From NCBI GenBank assembly GCA_003533505.1, contig DQGD01000011.1, positions 1 to 52,216 on the forward strand: DNA of 52,216 nucleotides. The letters are read 5' to 3'. Positions 32,843 through 40,154 of the stretch are shown piece after piece (within the stretch, counting starts at the first letter, position 1; every line of letters begins with the position of its first letter). Under the pieces are notes generated by a model. The model was not told where the DNA came from. It saw only the letters and a list, made by a program, of their open reading frames with translations, and ran no database searches. The position numbers and the translations under genes were made by a program. This DNA is from Clostridiales bacterium. Lineage in GTDB: Bacteria > Bacillota > Clostridia > Christensenellales > Pumilibacteraceae.

Positions 32843-33928
32843 ATGAACTATAAAGACACATTGATGTGGAAGGAAATTTCCGAAACCGAGCGCGCGATTG
32901 CGGGCTTTAACGCCGTGAACGCGAAAACCATTGCGGCAATCGTCGCCGATACCGAGAAGCACGGCGTGAAGAACGTCTGCCTCGCCGGCCGCGGCACTTC
33001 CGACCACGCGCTTTTCTACTTTAAGTACCTCGTCGAAATCATGAGCGGCTACACGGCAGGCTACGTCGCGCCGTCGGTAGTCACGATGTACGACGGCAAG
33101 GTTGATTTTTCCGCCAACCTCGTCATCGGCTGCTCGCAGAGCGGTTATGCCGCCGACGTCATCGCCGTCATCGAAAAGGCGAAAGAGCAGGGCGCGGTCA
33201 CAGTCGCCGTCACCAACGACGCCGACAGTCCGCTCGCAAAAGCCGCCGAGTATCATATCTACCTTAACGCCGGCAAGGAAGTCAGCGTTGCGGCTACCAA
33301 GACGTTCTCAGTCCAGCTTTACGCGATGCTCAACCTCGCGTGCGCGCTCGCTCACCGCGACGACCTTGTGAAGAAGTATGCTTCGCTTTCCGAAAAGGTG
33401 GCAAAGTTCGCCGTAGAAGCCGATAAATTCACTTCCGCCGACGCGGACAGACTGAAAGACATAAAGGACGGCTTTATTCTCGCAAGAGGGCTTGCGTACC
33501 CCATTGCGTTCGAGGGCTCGCTGAAATTACAGGAAACCTGCTATATCCGCATGCGCGGCTACGCGATGAGCGATTTTTATCACGGCCCGATGGCAATGGT
33601 GGACGAGGGAACGCACGTTTTCGTGTATGTGCCCGAGTACACCGGCGGCAGCGCGGAGCTCGCGGCGGCTCACGTCGCGGACGTGAAGAGATGTCTCGAC
33701 AAACTCACCTCGCTGAAAGCCGACGTCACGCTCGTCACCGACAGCAAGGCTTACGACTGCTATAAGGGCGCGGCGCATATCGACGAGTTCGCGCCGTTCG
33801 GCGACGAGAACGAAGCGATGTTCGCGTTCGCGCTGTACGCGCAGATGCTGGCATGCAAAATCAGCTGCGCTATCGGCAACAATCCCGACAGTCCGAAATC
33901 GCTGAACAAAGTCACCGTCACCAGATAA
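32843..33928 (+). CDS. SIS-domain sugar isomerase/deaminase (GlmS isomerase-like)
   Basis: 361 residues with two SIS domains, resembling the isomerase half of glucosamine-6-phosphate synthase without the glutaminase half. Visible are AGRGTSDHALFYFKYL, the phosphosugar-binding GCSQSGYAADV, VSVAATKTFSVQL and the second domain's GRGLAYPIAFE-type text (ARGLAYPIAFEGSLKLQE), ending with NPDSPKSLNKVTVTR, the usual C-terminal signature. Related proteins deaminate glucosamine- or galactosamine-6-phosphate (AgaS, FrlB types). It follows the deacetylase by 31 bases, so both probably process the same amino sugar. Confidence 0.88.
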   Translation: MNYKDTLMWKEISETERAIAGFNAVNAKTIAAIVADTEKHGVKNVCLAGRGTSDHALFYFKYLVEIMSGYTAGYVAPSVVTMYDGKVDFSANLVIGCSQSGYAADVIAVIEKAKEQGAVTVAVTNDADSPLAKAAEYHIYLNAGKEVSVAATKTFSVQLYAMLNLACALAHRDDLVKKYASLSEKVAKFAVEADKFTSADADRLKDIKDGFILARGLAYPIAFEGSLKLQETCYIRMRGYAMSDFYHGPMAMVDEGTHVFVYVPEYTGGSAELAAAHVADVKRCLDKLTSLKADVTLVTDSKAYDCYKGAAHIDEFAPFGDENEAMFAFALYAQMLACKISCAIGNNPDSPKSLNKVTVTR

Positions 33929-34050
33929 CGCCGATTATAAGGAGATGACGGACAGGTCACGTCGCGGCAAAACGCGTCGCGGCAAGCGGCGCAATCAACT
34001 TAGTTCCAAAGTCGGATAATTCCGATTGGAAATTTCTTATTCTCCCCATT

Positions 34051-34112
34051 GAAAAAGCCCTTTCGCATCGCGGTTTCGGTTGACCCGTGCGAAGAACAGG
34101 GCTTTTTCTATT
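34051..34112 (+). terminator. Terminator of the amino-sugar unit
   Basis: AAAAAGCCCTTTCGCA pairs with TGCGAAGAACAGGGCTTTTT with an internal bulge, followed by CTATTTT. It lies inside the 310-base gene-free gap 33929-34238, which also holds a small inverted repeat TTCCAA/TTGGAA (near 34003-34032) and the next promoter; nothing else is seen there. Confidence 0.75.
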
Positions 34113-34200
34113 TTACCGCGAGTTACCGTGCATGAGGATTGCGTTTCGTCGCGGAATTATTGCAGATTATGCGTTTTTCGCGGTTTAACGCCCAAAACCG

Positions 34201-34229
34201 TTGCGCTGCGCCGACAAATAATATATAAT
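34201..34229 (+). promoter_or_regulatory. Promoter very close to the AEC transporter start
   Basis: TTGCGC (34201-34206), 17-bp spacer, TATAAT (34224-34229). The ATG is only nine bases after the -10 box, so the transcript would have a leader of about two to three bases. Confidence 0.65.
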
Positions 34230-34238
34230 AAACGCGTT

Positions 34239-35249
34239 ATGCAGGTAGATTTTTTAACATCGCTCATCAGCGTCGCCACGATGATTGCGCTCGCGATTCC
34301 CGGGTTTATTCTCAGAAAGAAGAACATGCTGCCCGAAAAAGCCGTCGCCGCGCTCGTCGCCGTGCTCATTTACGTTTCCCAGCCGTTTCTCACAATCGAT
34401 TCGTTTTTAGAGAAAGACTATCGCCCCGAGCTTCTGGTAGGCATGGGCGTGACTTTTTTGCTGTCGCTGTTGCTACACGCCGCGACTTATTTCCTCTCCA
34501 AGGGCACGTTCGCCCTTTTCCGCGCGAAAAAAGCAGGCGACGGAGAAGAGGAACTGCCGCTCATAGACAAGCTCGCCGCAGAAAAGCGCATCTGCACGAT
34601 AACGGCGTTTATGGGCAACGTGGGCTTTATGGGCATACCCGTCATGAAAGCGCTGTTCCCCGAAAACCCCGAAATGCTGATTTACACCGCGGTGTTTATT
34701 CTGGGCTTCAACATCGCAAGCTGGACGCTGGGAGTGTACGAGGTGACGGGCGACAGGAAAAACATAAGCTTCCGCCGCGCGCTTTTAAACCCTCCGACCG
34801 CCGCTCTGGTAGTCGCGCTGCCGCTGTTCTTTTTCAAGAGTTATATCCCCGTTGACGTAATCGTTCCCGTGTCGAGCGCGGTAGGCTACCTCGCCGACAT
34901 GACGTTGCCGCTGTCGATGATTATTCTGGGTATTCGCCTCGCCGACGTAAAATTCGCCTCGCTCTTCACCGACGTCAAAGTGTACGTCACCTGCCTCATC
35001 AAGCTCGTCGTATCGCCGCTCGCGGCGTTCGCCGTGGGCTTCGCGCTCTTAAGGCTTTTCCCCGGGCTTGACCGCTCGGTGGCAATCACCGCGTATATAG
35101 TCACGGCAATGCCGTCGGCTTCGCTTTCGCTCACGTTCGCCGAAATGTTCGACGGCGACCGCGAAACCGCCGTCAAAACCACGCTGCTCACCACATTTCT
35201 CAGCGTAATCACCATTCCGCTTCTCATGCTGCTGTGCACGTTTATGTAA
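34239..35249 (+). CDS. AEC-family transporter
   Basis: 336 residues from the ATG at 34239; upstream in-frame codons pass through the terminator and promoter. About ten hydrophobic spans, with the family segments TAFMGNVGFMGIPVMKALF, DMTLPLSMIILGIRL and TAMPSASLSLTFAEMF. AEC (auxin efflux carrier-like) proteins in bacteria move organic acids such as malate or malonate, or other small anions; the substrate is not evident. No ribosome site stands before the ATG, in keeping with a possible leaderless message. A terminator follows. Confidence 0.87.
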   Translation: MQVDFLTSLISVATMIALAIPGFILRKKNMLPEKAVAALVAVLIYVSQPFLTIDSFLEKDYRPELLVGMGVTFLLSLLLHAATYFLSKGTFALFRAKKAGDGEEELPLIDKLAAEKRICTITAFMGNVGFMGIPVMKALFPENPEMLIYTAVFILGFNIASWTLGVYEVTGDRKNISFRRALLNPPTAALVVALPLFFFKSYIPVDVIVPVSSAVGYLADMTLPLSMIILGIRLADVKFASLFTDVKVYVTCLIKLVVSPLAAFAVGFALLRLFPGLDRSVAITAYIVTAMPSASLSLTFAEMFDGDRETAVKTTLLTTFLSVITIPLLMLLCTFM

Positions 35250-35293
35250 AAAATAAGGTAATTCTCGTGTTTTTTCGCATATATTTCAACCGT

Positions 35294-35328
35294 AAAAAAG
35301 CCTTTCCGGCAGCGGAAGGGCTTTTTCT
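35294..35328. terminator. Terminator after the AEC transporter
   Basis: AAAAAAGCCTTTCC and GGAAGGGCTTTTT with a six-base loop and T-run. Confidence 0.85.
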
Positions 35329-35401
35329 TCGGCATTTGTGGAAAAACGCCGTCCGGTAGCCGCTTTTATCCCCATTATTTTTACAAAAACATATAAAACG
35401 G

Positions 35402-35442
35402 TTGACAAATCGATAAATAATCGGTATAATTTTATCGATAAA
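35402..35442 (+). promoter_or_regulatory. Promoter of rex with ATCGAT-type inverted repeats
   Basis: TTGACA (35402-35407), 17-bp spacer, TATAAT (35425-35430): perfect consensus. ATCGATAAA at 35409-35417 faces its reverse complement TTTATCGAT at 35431-35439, and TTTATCGATAAA (35431-35442) is itself a perfect 12-base palindrome. These flank the -10 box and are a good place for a repressor. They do not match the usual Rex box TTGTTAANNNNTTAACAA, so Rex self-control is possible but unproven. Confidence 0.8.
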
Positions 35443-35457
35443 CTACGGGAGAGCAAG

Positions 35458-36114
35458 ATGACGGAGAACAGAGAAGCGATACAAATATCCAAAGCGGCGC
35501 TCGGGCGTATGCCGGGGTACCTGTTGTATCTGAAAAACAGGGCTAAGGAGGGAGAGGTTTTTATCTCGTCCACGGTCATGGCGGAGGACTTGAAGCAAAA
35601 CCCCGTGCAGGTGCGAAAGGACCTCGCGATAGTGTCGCGCCGCCCGGGACGACCCAAGCTCGGCTTTGAAATTTCCGCGCTAATCGGAGATATAGAGGAC
35701 TTTTTGGGGTATAATAATACGAGCGAAGCTGTGATAGTTGGCGTCGGCAGGCTGGGCAAAACGCTGCTGTCCTACGACGGCTTCGAGTCGCACGGGCTGA
35801 AAATCGTGGCGGGCTTCGACGCGAACGCCGAAATCGAGGGCTCGGTTTACGGCGGCAAAAAAGTGTTCGCGATAGACAAGTTCCACGGGCTCGTGAAGCG
35901 AATGAATATCCTTATCGGCATAATCACCGTCCCCAAAGAGCAGGCTCAGCCGGTGTGCGACATGATGATAAGCTCGGGGATAAAGGCGATATGGAACTTT
36001 GCGCCCACGCACCTTACCGTGCCCGAGGGCATAATCGTCAAGTACGAGGATTTGGCGGCTTCGCTCGCGCTGCTGTCAAAGACGCTGGGCGACGAGCTCG
36101 CGCGCAAAAAATAG
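35458..36114 (+). CDS. rex: Redox-sensing transcriptional repressor Rex
   Basis: 218 residues, full-length Rex. The N-terminal winged helix (about 1-80) has the family text ISKAALGRMPGYLLYL and DLKQNPVQVRKDLAIV with GRPKLGF. The C-terminal Rossmann domain binds NADH or NAD+ (VIVGVGRLGKTLLSY, GFDAN), and the IWNFAPTHLTVPEGI segment is typical. Rex leaves its operators when NADH builds up, switching on fermentative enzymes such as AdhE and hydrogenases. The ATG at 35458 is used, since the promoter lies just before it. adhE follows 74 bases later with no separate consensus promoter. Confidence 0.96.
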   Translation: MTENREAIQISKAALGRMPGYLLYLKNRAKEGEVFISSTVMAEDLKQNPVQVRKDLAIVSRRPGRPKLGFEISALIGDIEDFLGYNNTSEAVIVGVGRLGKTLLSYDGFESHGLKIVAGFDANAEIEGSVYGGKKVFAIDKFHGLVKRMNILIGIITVPKEQAQPVCDMMISSGIKAIWNFAPTHLTVPEGIIVKYEDLAASLALLSKTLGDELARKK

Positions 36115-36188
36115 TTAAATCGGCTCGCGTAAAGAAGTGACGCAATAAAGATTAAGAAGTATAAATTTTCTCGGAAAGGAGAGGCAAA

Positions 36189-38819
36189 ATGCAAAATGAC
36201 GAAGCAAGAACGGAAGTCGGAATAGTGGACAGCGTGGAAACGCTGACCGCGAAAATCGACGAAATCCGCGCGGCTGTCGAGGAGTTTTCGACCTACACGC
36301 AAGAAGCTGTCGACAAAATCTTCCTTGCCGCCGCGACGGCAGCCGACAAGGCGCGTATTCCGCTCGCAAAAATGGCGGTGGAAGAAACGGGCATGGGCGT
36401 AGTCGAGGACAAGGTTATCAAAAATCACTTTGCCTCGGAATATATTTATAACGCCTACCGCGAGGCTAAAACCGTGGGCGTAATCGAGGAGGATAAGGCT
36501 TACGGCATAATGAAGATTGCCGAGCCTATCGGACTGATTGCGGCGGTAATACCTACCACCAACCCCACGAGCACGGCGATTTTCAAGACGCTGATTGCGC
36601 TGAAAACCCGAAACGGCATAATCATCAGTCCGCACCCGAGGGCAAAACGCTCGACGATTGCCGCGGCGAAAGTAGTGCTCGAGGCGGCGGTTGCGGCAGG
36701 CGCGCCGAAAGGCATAATCGGCTGGATAGACGTGCCGTCGCTGGAACTGACGGGACTCGTCATGAAGAGCGCGGACATAATCCTCGCAACCGGAGGTCCC
36801 GGCATGGTGCGCGCGGCTTACTCGTCGGGAAAACCTGCGCTCGGCGTGGGAGCAGGCAACACCCCTGCGGTAATCGACGAAAGCGCCGACGTTGTGCTCG
36901 CCGTCAACTCGATTATCCACTCCAAGACATTCGACAACGGCATGATTTGCGCTTCCGAGCAGTCGGTCATCGTCCACGAAAAACTCTATGCCAAGGTCAA
37001 GAAAGAATTCAAAGACCGCGGTTGCTACTTCCTCGATAAAGAAGAAACCGAAAAAGTGAGAAAGACGATTATCGTCAACGGCGCGCTAAACGCAAAAATC
37101 GTCGGGCAAAAGGCTCACACGATTGCCGAGCTTTCGGGCGTAAAGGTGCCCGAGGACACCAAGATTCTCATCGGCGAAGTCACTTCCGTCAGTCTCGACG
37201 AGGAATTTGCCCACGAAAAACTGTCCCCGGTGCTTGCGATGTACAAGGCAAAGGACTTTTCCGACGCGCTCGACAAGGCGGAGAGGCTGGTTGCGGACGG
37301 CGGCTTCGGTCACACTTCGTCGCTGTACGTCAACGAGATTACCGAAAAAGCCAAGATTGCCGAGTTTGCCGAGCGCATGAAAACCTGCCGCATTCTCGTC
37401 AACACGCCGTCGTCGCAGGGCGGCATAGGCGACCTGTACAACTTCAAGCTCACGCCGTCGCTGACGCTGGGCTGCGGAAGCTGGGGCGGCAACTCCGTTT
37501 CCGAAAACGTGGGAATAAAGCACCTTCTCAATATCAAGACCGTCGCAATAAGGAGAGAAAACATGCTGTGGTTCAGGACGCCCGGTAAGGTTTATATCAA
37601 AAAGGGCTGCCTGCCCGTCGCGCTTTCCGAGCTCAAATCGGTGCTCGGCAAGAAAAAAGCGTTTATCGTCACCGACAGCTTCCTCTACAAGAACGGCTAC
37701 ACCAAGCCGATTACCGACAAGCTCGACGAAATGGGAATACAGCACACCTGCTTCTACGACGTCGCGCCCGACCCGACGCTCGCCTGCGCCAGAGCCGGCG
37801 CGGAGCTCATGCGCTCGTTCGAGCCCGACTGCATAATCGCCCTCGGCGGCGGTTCCGCGATGGACGCGGCGAAAATCATGTGGGTGCTGTACGAGCACCC
37901 CGAAGCGGACTTTATGGACATGGCTATGCGCTTCGTCGACATCAGAAAGCGCATTTACACCTTCCCGAAAATGGGCGAAAAAGCGTATTTCATCGCGGTG
38001 CCCACATCCGCCGGCACGGGCTCGGAAGTCACTCCGTTCGCCGTCATCACCGACGAGAAAACGGGCGTCAAGTATCCGCTTGCCGACTACGAGCTGTTGC
38101 CGAACATGGCGATTATCGACGCGGACTTCCACATGACCGCGCCCAAAAGCCTCACGGCGGCTTCGGGCATAGACGCGGTGTCGCACGACCTCGAGGCTTA
38201 CGCCGCAATGCTCGCCACCGACTATACCGACGGGCTTGCGTTGCGCTCGCTGAAAATGATATTCGAATACCTGCCGCGCGCCTACGACAACGGCGCGAAC
38301 GACCCCGAGGCGAGGGAAAAGATGGCAAACGCCGCAACCATGGCAGGCATGGCGTTCGCCAACGCGTTCTTAGGCGTGTGCCACTCGATGGCGCACAAGC
38401 TGGGCGCGTTCCACCACCTGCCGCACGGCGTGGCAAACGCGCTGATGCTGGAGGAGGTAATGCGCTTCAACGCCTCCGAAAAGCCCGCGAAAATGGGCAC
38501 GTTCCCCCAATACGGCTATCCGCACACGCTGGCTCGTTACGCCGAAGTCGCCGACTACCTCGGCTTAGGCGGCAAAACGAACGATGAAAAGCTGGAAAGA
38601 CTGATAAAAGCGGTCAACGAGCTTAAGGCGCGTGTGGGAATAAAGCCGACAATCCGCGACTATGTGTCCGACGAAAAGGACTTTTTGGACAGACTCGACG
38701 CGATGACCGAACAGGCGTTCGACGACCAGTGCACGGGCGCGAACCCCAGGTATCCGCTGATGAGCGAAATCAAGCAAATGTATCTCAACGCTTACTACGG
38801 CAAGCACGAGAAGGTATAA
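36189..38819 (+). CDS. adhE: Bifunctional acetaldehyde-CoA/alcohol dehydrogenase
   Basis: 876 residues with both domains intact. The N-terminal aldehyde dehydrogenase half has the catalytic Cys254 in GMICASEQ, and VIPTTNPTSTAIFK. The C-terminal iron-dependent alcohol dehydrogenase half (from about 460) has GGGSAMDAAKIMW, TSAGTGSEVTPFAV, and the metal ligands in GIDAVSHDLEAY and HSMAHKLGAFHHLPHG. It reduces acetyl-CoA to ethanol, using two NADH, and usually forms spirosomes. Regulation by the adjacent Rex is expected. It is followed by a kinase-like gene after ten bases, so both are on one message. Confidence 0.97.
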   Translation: MQNDEARTEVGIVDSVETLTAKIDEIRAAVEEFSTYTQEAVDKIFLAAATAADKARIPLAKMAVEETGMGVVEDKVIKNHFASEYIYNAYREAKTVGVIEEDKAYGIMKIAEPIGLIAAVIPTTNPTSTAIFKTLIALKTRNGIIISPHPRAKRSTIAAAKVVLEAAVAAGAPKGIIGWIDVPSLELTGLVMKSADIILATGGPGMVRAAYSSGKPALGVGAGNTPAVIDESADVVLAVNSIIHSKTFDNGMICASEQSVIVHEKLYAKVKKEFKDRGCYFLDKEETEKVRKTIIVNGALNAKIVGQKAHTIAELSGVKVPEDTKILIGEVTSVSLDEEFAHEKLSPVLAMYKAKDFSDALDKAERLVADGGFGHTSSLYVNEITEKAKIAEFAERMKTCRILVNTPSSQGGIGDLYNFKLTPSLTLGCGSWGGNSVSENVGIKHLLNIKTVAIRRENMLWFRTPGKVYIKKGCLPVALSELKSVLGKKKAFIVTDSFLYKNGYTKPITDKLDEMGIQHTCFYDVAPDPTLACARAGAELMRSFEPDCIIALGGGSAMDAAKIMWVLYEHPEADFMDMAMRFVDIRKRIYTFPKMGEKAYFIAVPTSAGTGSEVTPFAVITDEKTGVKYPLADYELLPNMAIIDADFHMTAPKSLTAASGIDAVSHDLEAYAAMLATDYTDGLALRSLKMIFEYLPRAYDNGANDPEAREKMANAATMAGMAFANAFLGVCHSMAHKLGAFHHLPHGVANALMLEEVMRFNASEKPAKMGTFPQYGYPHTLARYAEVADYLGLGGKTNDEKLERLIKAVNELKARVGIKPTIRDYVSDEKDFLDRLDAMTEQAFDDQCTGANPRYPLMSEIKQMYLNAYYGKHEKV

Positions 38820-38829
38820 GGAGGGAAAA

Positions 38830-39576
38830 ATGAAACTCGATAACGTAATAGCGGTGCGCCCCGGCAAGATGGTCTATCGCGACGGCGACGCGGCGATAAA
38901 GGTTTTCGACGAGGGCTACGGCAAAGCCGACGTGCTCAACGAAGCGCTTAATCAGGCGCGCGTCGAGGACTGCGGACTGTTCGTGCCCAAGGTGCGCGAA
39001 GTGACCAAGCTCGACGGCAAGTGGGCGATTGTCACCGACTTCATCGAGGGCAAAACGCTGGCGCGGCTTATGGAGGAGCAGCCGGAGAAAAAGGACGAGT
39101 ACCTATATAGGTTCGTCCGCCTGCAAATTTCGATGCACGAAAAGCAGGTGCCGCTTCTCACCAAGCTCAAGGACAAGATGAATCGCAAGATTTCTCTGAC
39201 GGGGCTGGACGCGACCACGCGCTATGAGCTCCACACGCGGCTCGAGGGCATGCCCAAGCACACCAAACTGTGCCACGGCGACTTCAACCCGAGCAACGTG
39301 ATAGTATCGGGCGACGGCGACTATATCATCGATTGGGCGCACGCCACGCAGGGCAATGCTTCGGCGGACGCGGCGAGAACGTATTTACTGTTCTGGCTCG
39401 CCGGCGACATCACGGGAGCGGACAAATACCTCGACAAGTTCTGCGCGCTGTCGGACACGGCGAAACAATACGTCCAGAAATGGATACCCATCGTCGCGGC
39501 TTCGCAGCTCGTCAAGGGCAAGCCGCAGGAGCGCGAATTCCTGCTCCGCTGGGTGAACGTGGTCGATTACGAATAG
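38830..39576 (+). CDS. APH-fold small-molecule kinase of unknown substrate
   Basis: 248 residues of the aminoglycoside phosphotransferase/choline kinase fold. The catalytic loop is HGDFNPSNV (Asp151, Asn156), and the metal aspartate is Asp168 in IIDWAHA. The N-terminal lobe shows VIAVRPGKMVYRDGDAAIKVF with the ATP-binding lysine. The substrate cannot be deduced; small metabolites are as likely as a drug, and the setting between adhE and hydrogenase genes argues against a resistance role. A GGAGG site precedes the ATG, ten bases after adhE. Confidence 0.85.
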   Translation: MKLDNVIAVRPGKMVYRDGDAAIKVFDEGYGKADVLNEALNQARVEDCGLFVPKVREVTKLDGKWAIVTDFIEGKTLARLMEEQPEKKDEYLYRFVRLQISMHEKQVPLLTKLKDKMNRKISLTGLDATTRYELHTRLEGMPKHTKLCHGDFNPSNVIVSGDGDYIIDWAHATQGNASADAARTYLLFWLAGDITGADKYLDKFCALSDTAKQYVQKWIPIVAASQLVKGKPQEREFLLRWVNVVDYE

Positions 39577-39626
39577 TAAAAGAAGCGGCGTTTGCCGCGA
39601 CTACATAAACTCCGGGAGAGGAAACA

Positions 39627-39869
39627 ATGATAAGAGTAGAGATTTGCATCGGCAGCTCCTGCCACGTCAAGGGCGCGACGAGCGTGCTGAACGCAATCAG
39701 GAGCAAGGTCAAAACCTACGGGTTAGAGGACAAGGTAGAACTTGCCGGCAGGTTTTGCATGGGCAAGTGCACGGAGGGCGTTTGCGTCACCGTGGACGGA
39801 CAGCTGTATTCGGTAAGCCCGGACAGCGCAGACGAATTTTTCGATAAAGAGATTAAGGGGAGGTTATAA
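39627..39869 (+). CDS. Thioredoxin-fold [2Fe-2S] protein (NuoE-like), first of two
   Basis: 80 residues. Four cysteines in the spacing of thioredoxin-like [2Fe-2S] ferredoxins: CIGSSC (C-x4-C) near the N terminus and CMGKC (C-x3-C) near residue 50, followed by TEGVCVTVDG. This is the cluster-binding domain of NuoE/HydC-type proteins without the helical N-terminal part. It probably carries electrons to or from the hydrogenase-like proteins that follow. A GGAGAGG site precedes the ATG; the next small gene begins two bases after its stop. Confidence 0.88.
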   Translation: MIRVEICIGSSCHVKGATSVLNAIRSKVKTYGLEDKVELAGRFCMGKCTEGVCVTVDGQLYSVSPDSADEFFDKEIKGRL

Positions 39870-39871
39870 AA

Positions 39872-40123
39872 ATGACGTTAAAGGTTTGTGTGGGCAGCTC
39901 GTGCCATCTTCGCGGTTCCTATGCCGTGATTGAAGAGCTTAAAAAGCTGATTGACGAGTACAAGGTGCAGAACGACGTGAGCTTGCAGGCAAGCTTTTGC
40001 CTCGGTCACTGCGCCGACGGCGTTTGCGCCAAAGCCGACGACGATTTTCTCACGGGTCTGAACGCCGAGAACGTTCGCACCGTGTTTGAAACCGAAGTTT
40101 TGCCGCGAATCGCAAAAAAGTAA
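39872..40123 (+). CDS. Thioredoxin-fold [2Fe-2S] protein (NuoE-like), second of two
   Basis: 83 residues, a clear paralogue of the preceding gene: CVGSSCHLRG and CLGHCADGVCAKADDD with the same four-cysteine spacing, but with otherwise diverged sequence. Tandem copies suggest two partners or two cluster potentials. It is 31 bases before hydS and co-oriented with it. Confidence 0.88.
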   Translation: MTLKVCVGSSCHLRGSYAVIEELKKLIDEYKVQNDVSLQASFCLGHCADGVCAKADDDFLTGLNAENVRTVFETEVLPRIAKK

Positions 40124-40154
40124 ATAGCCGCGTAAATGATGAGGTGTATACATA

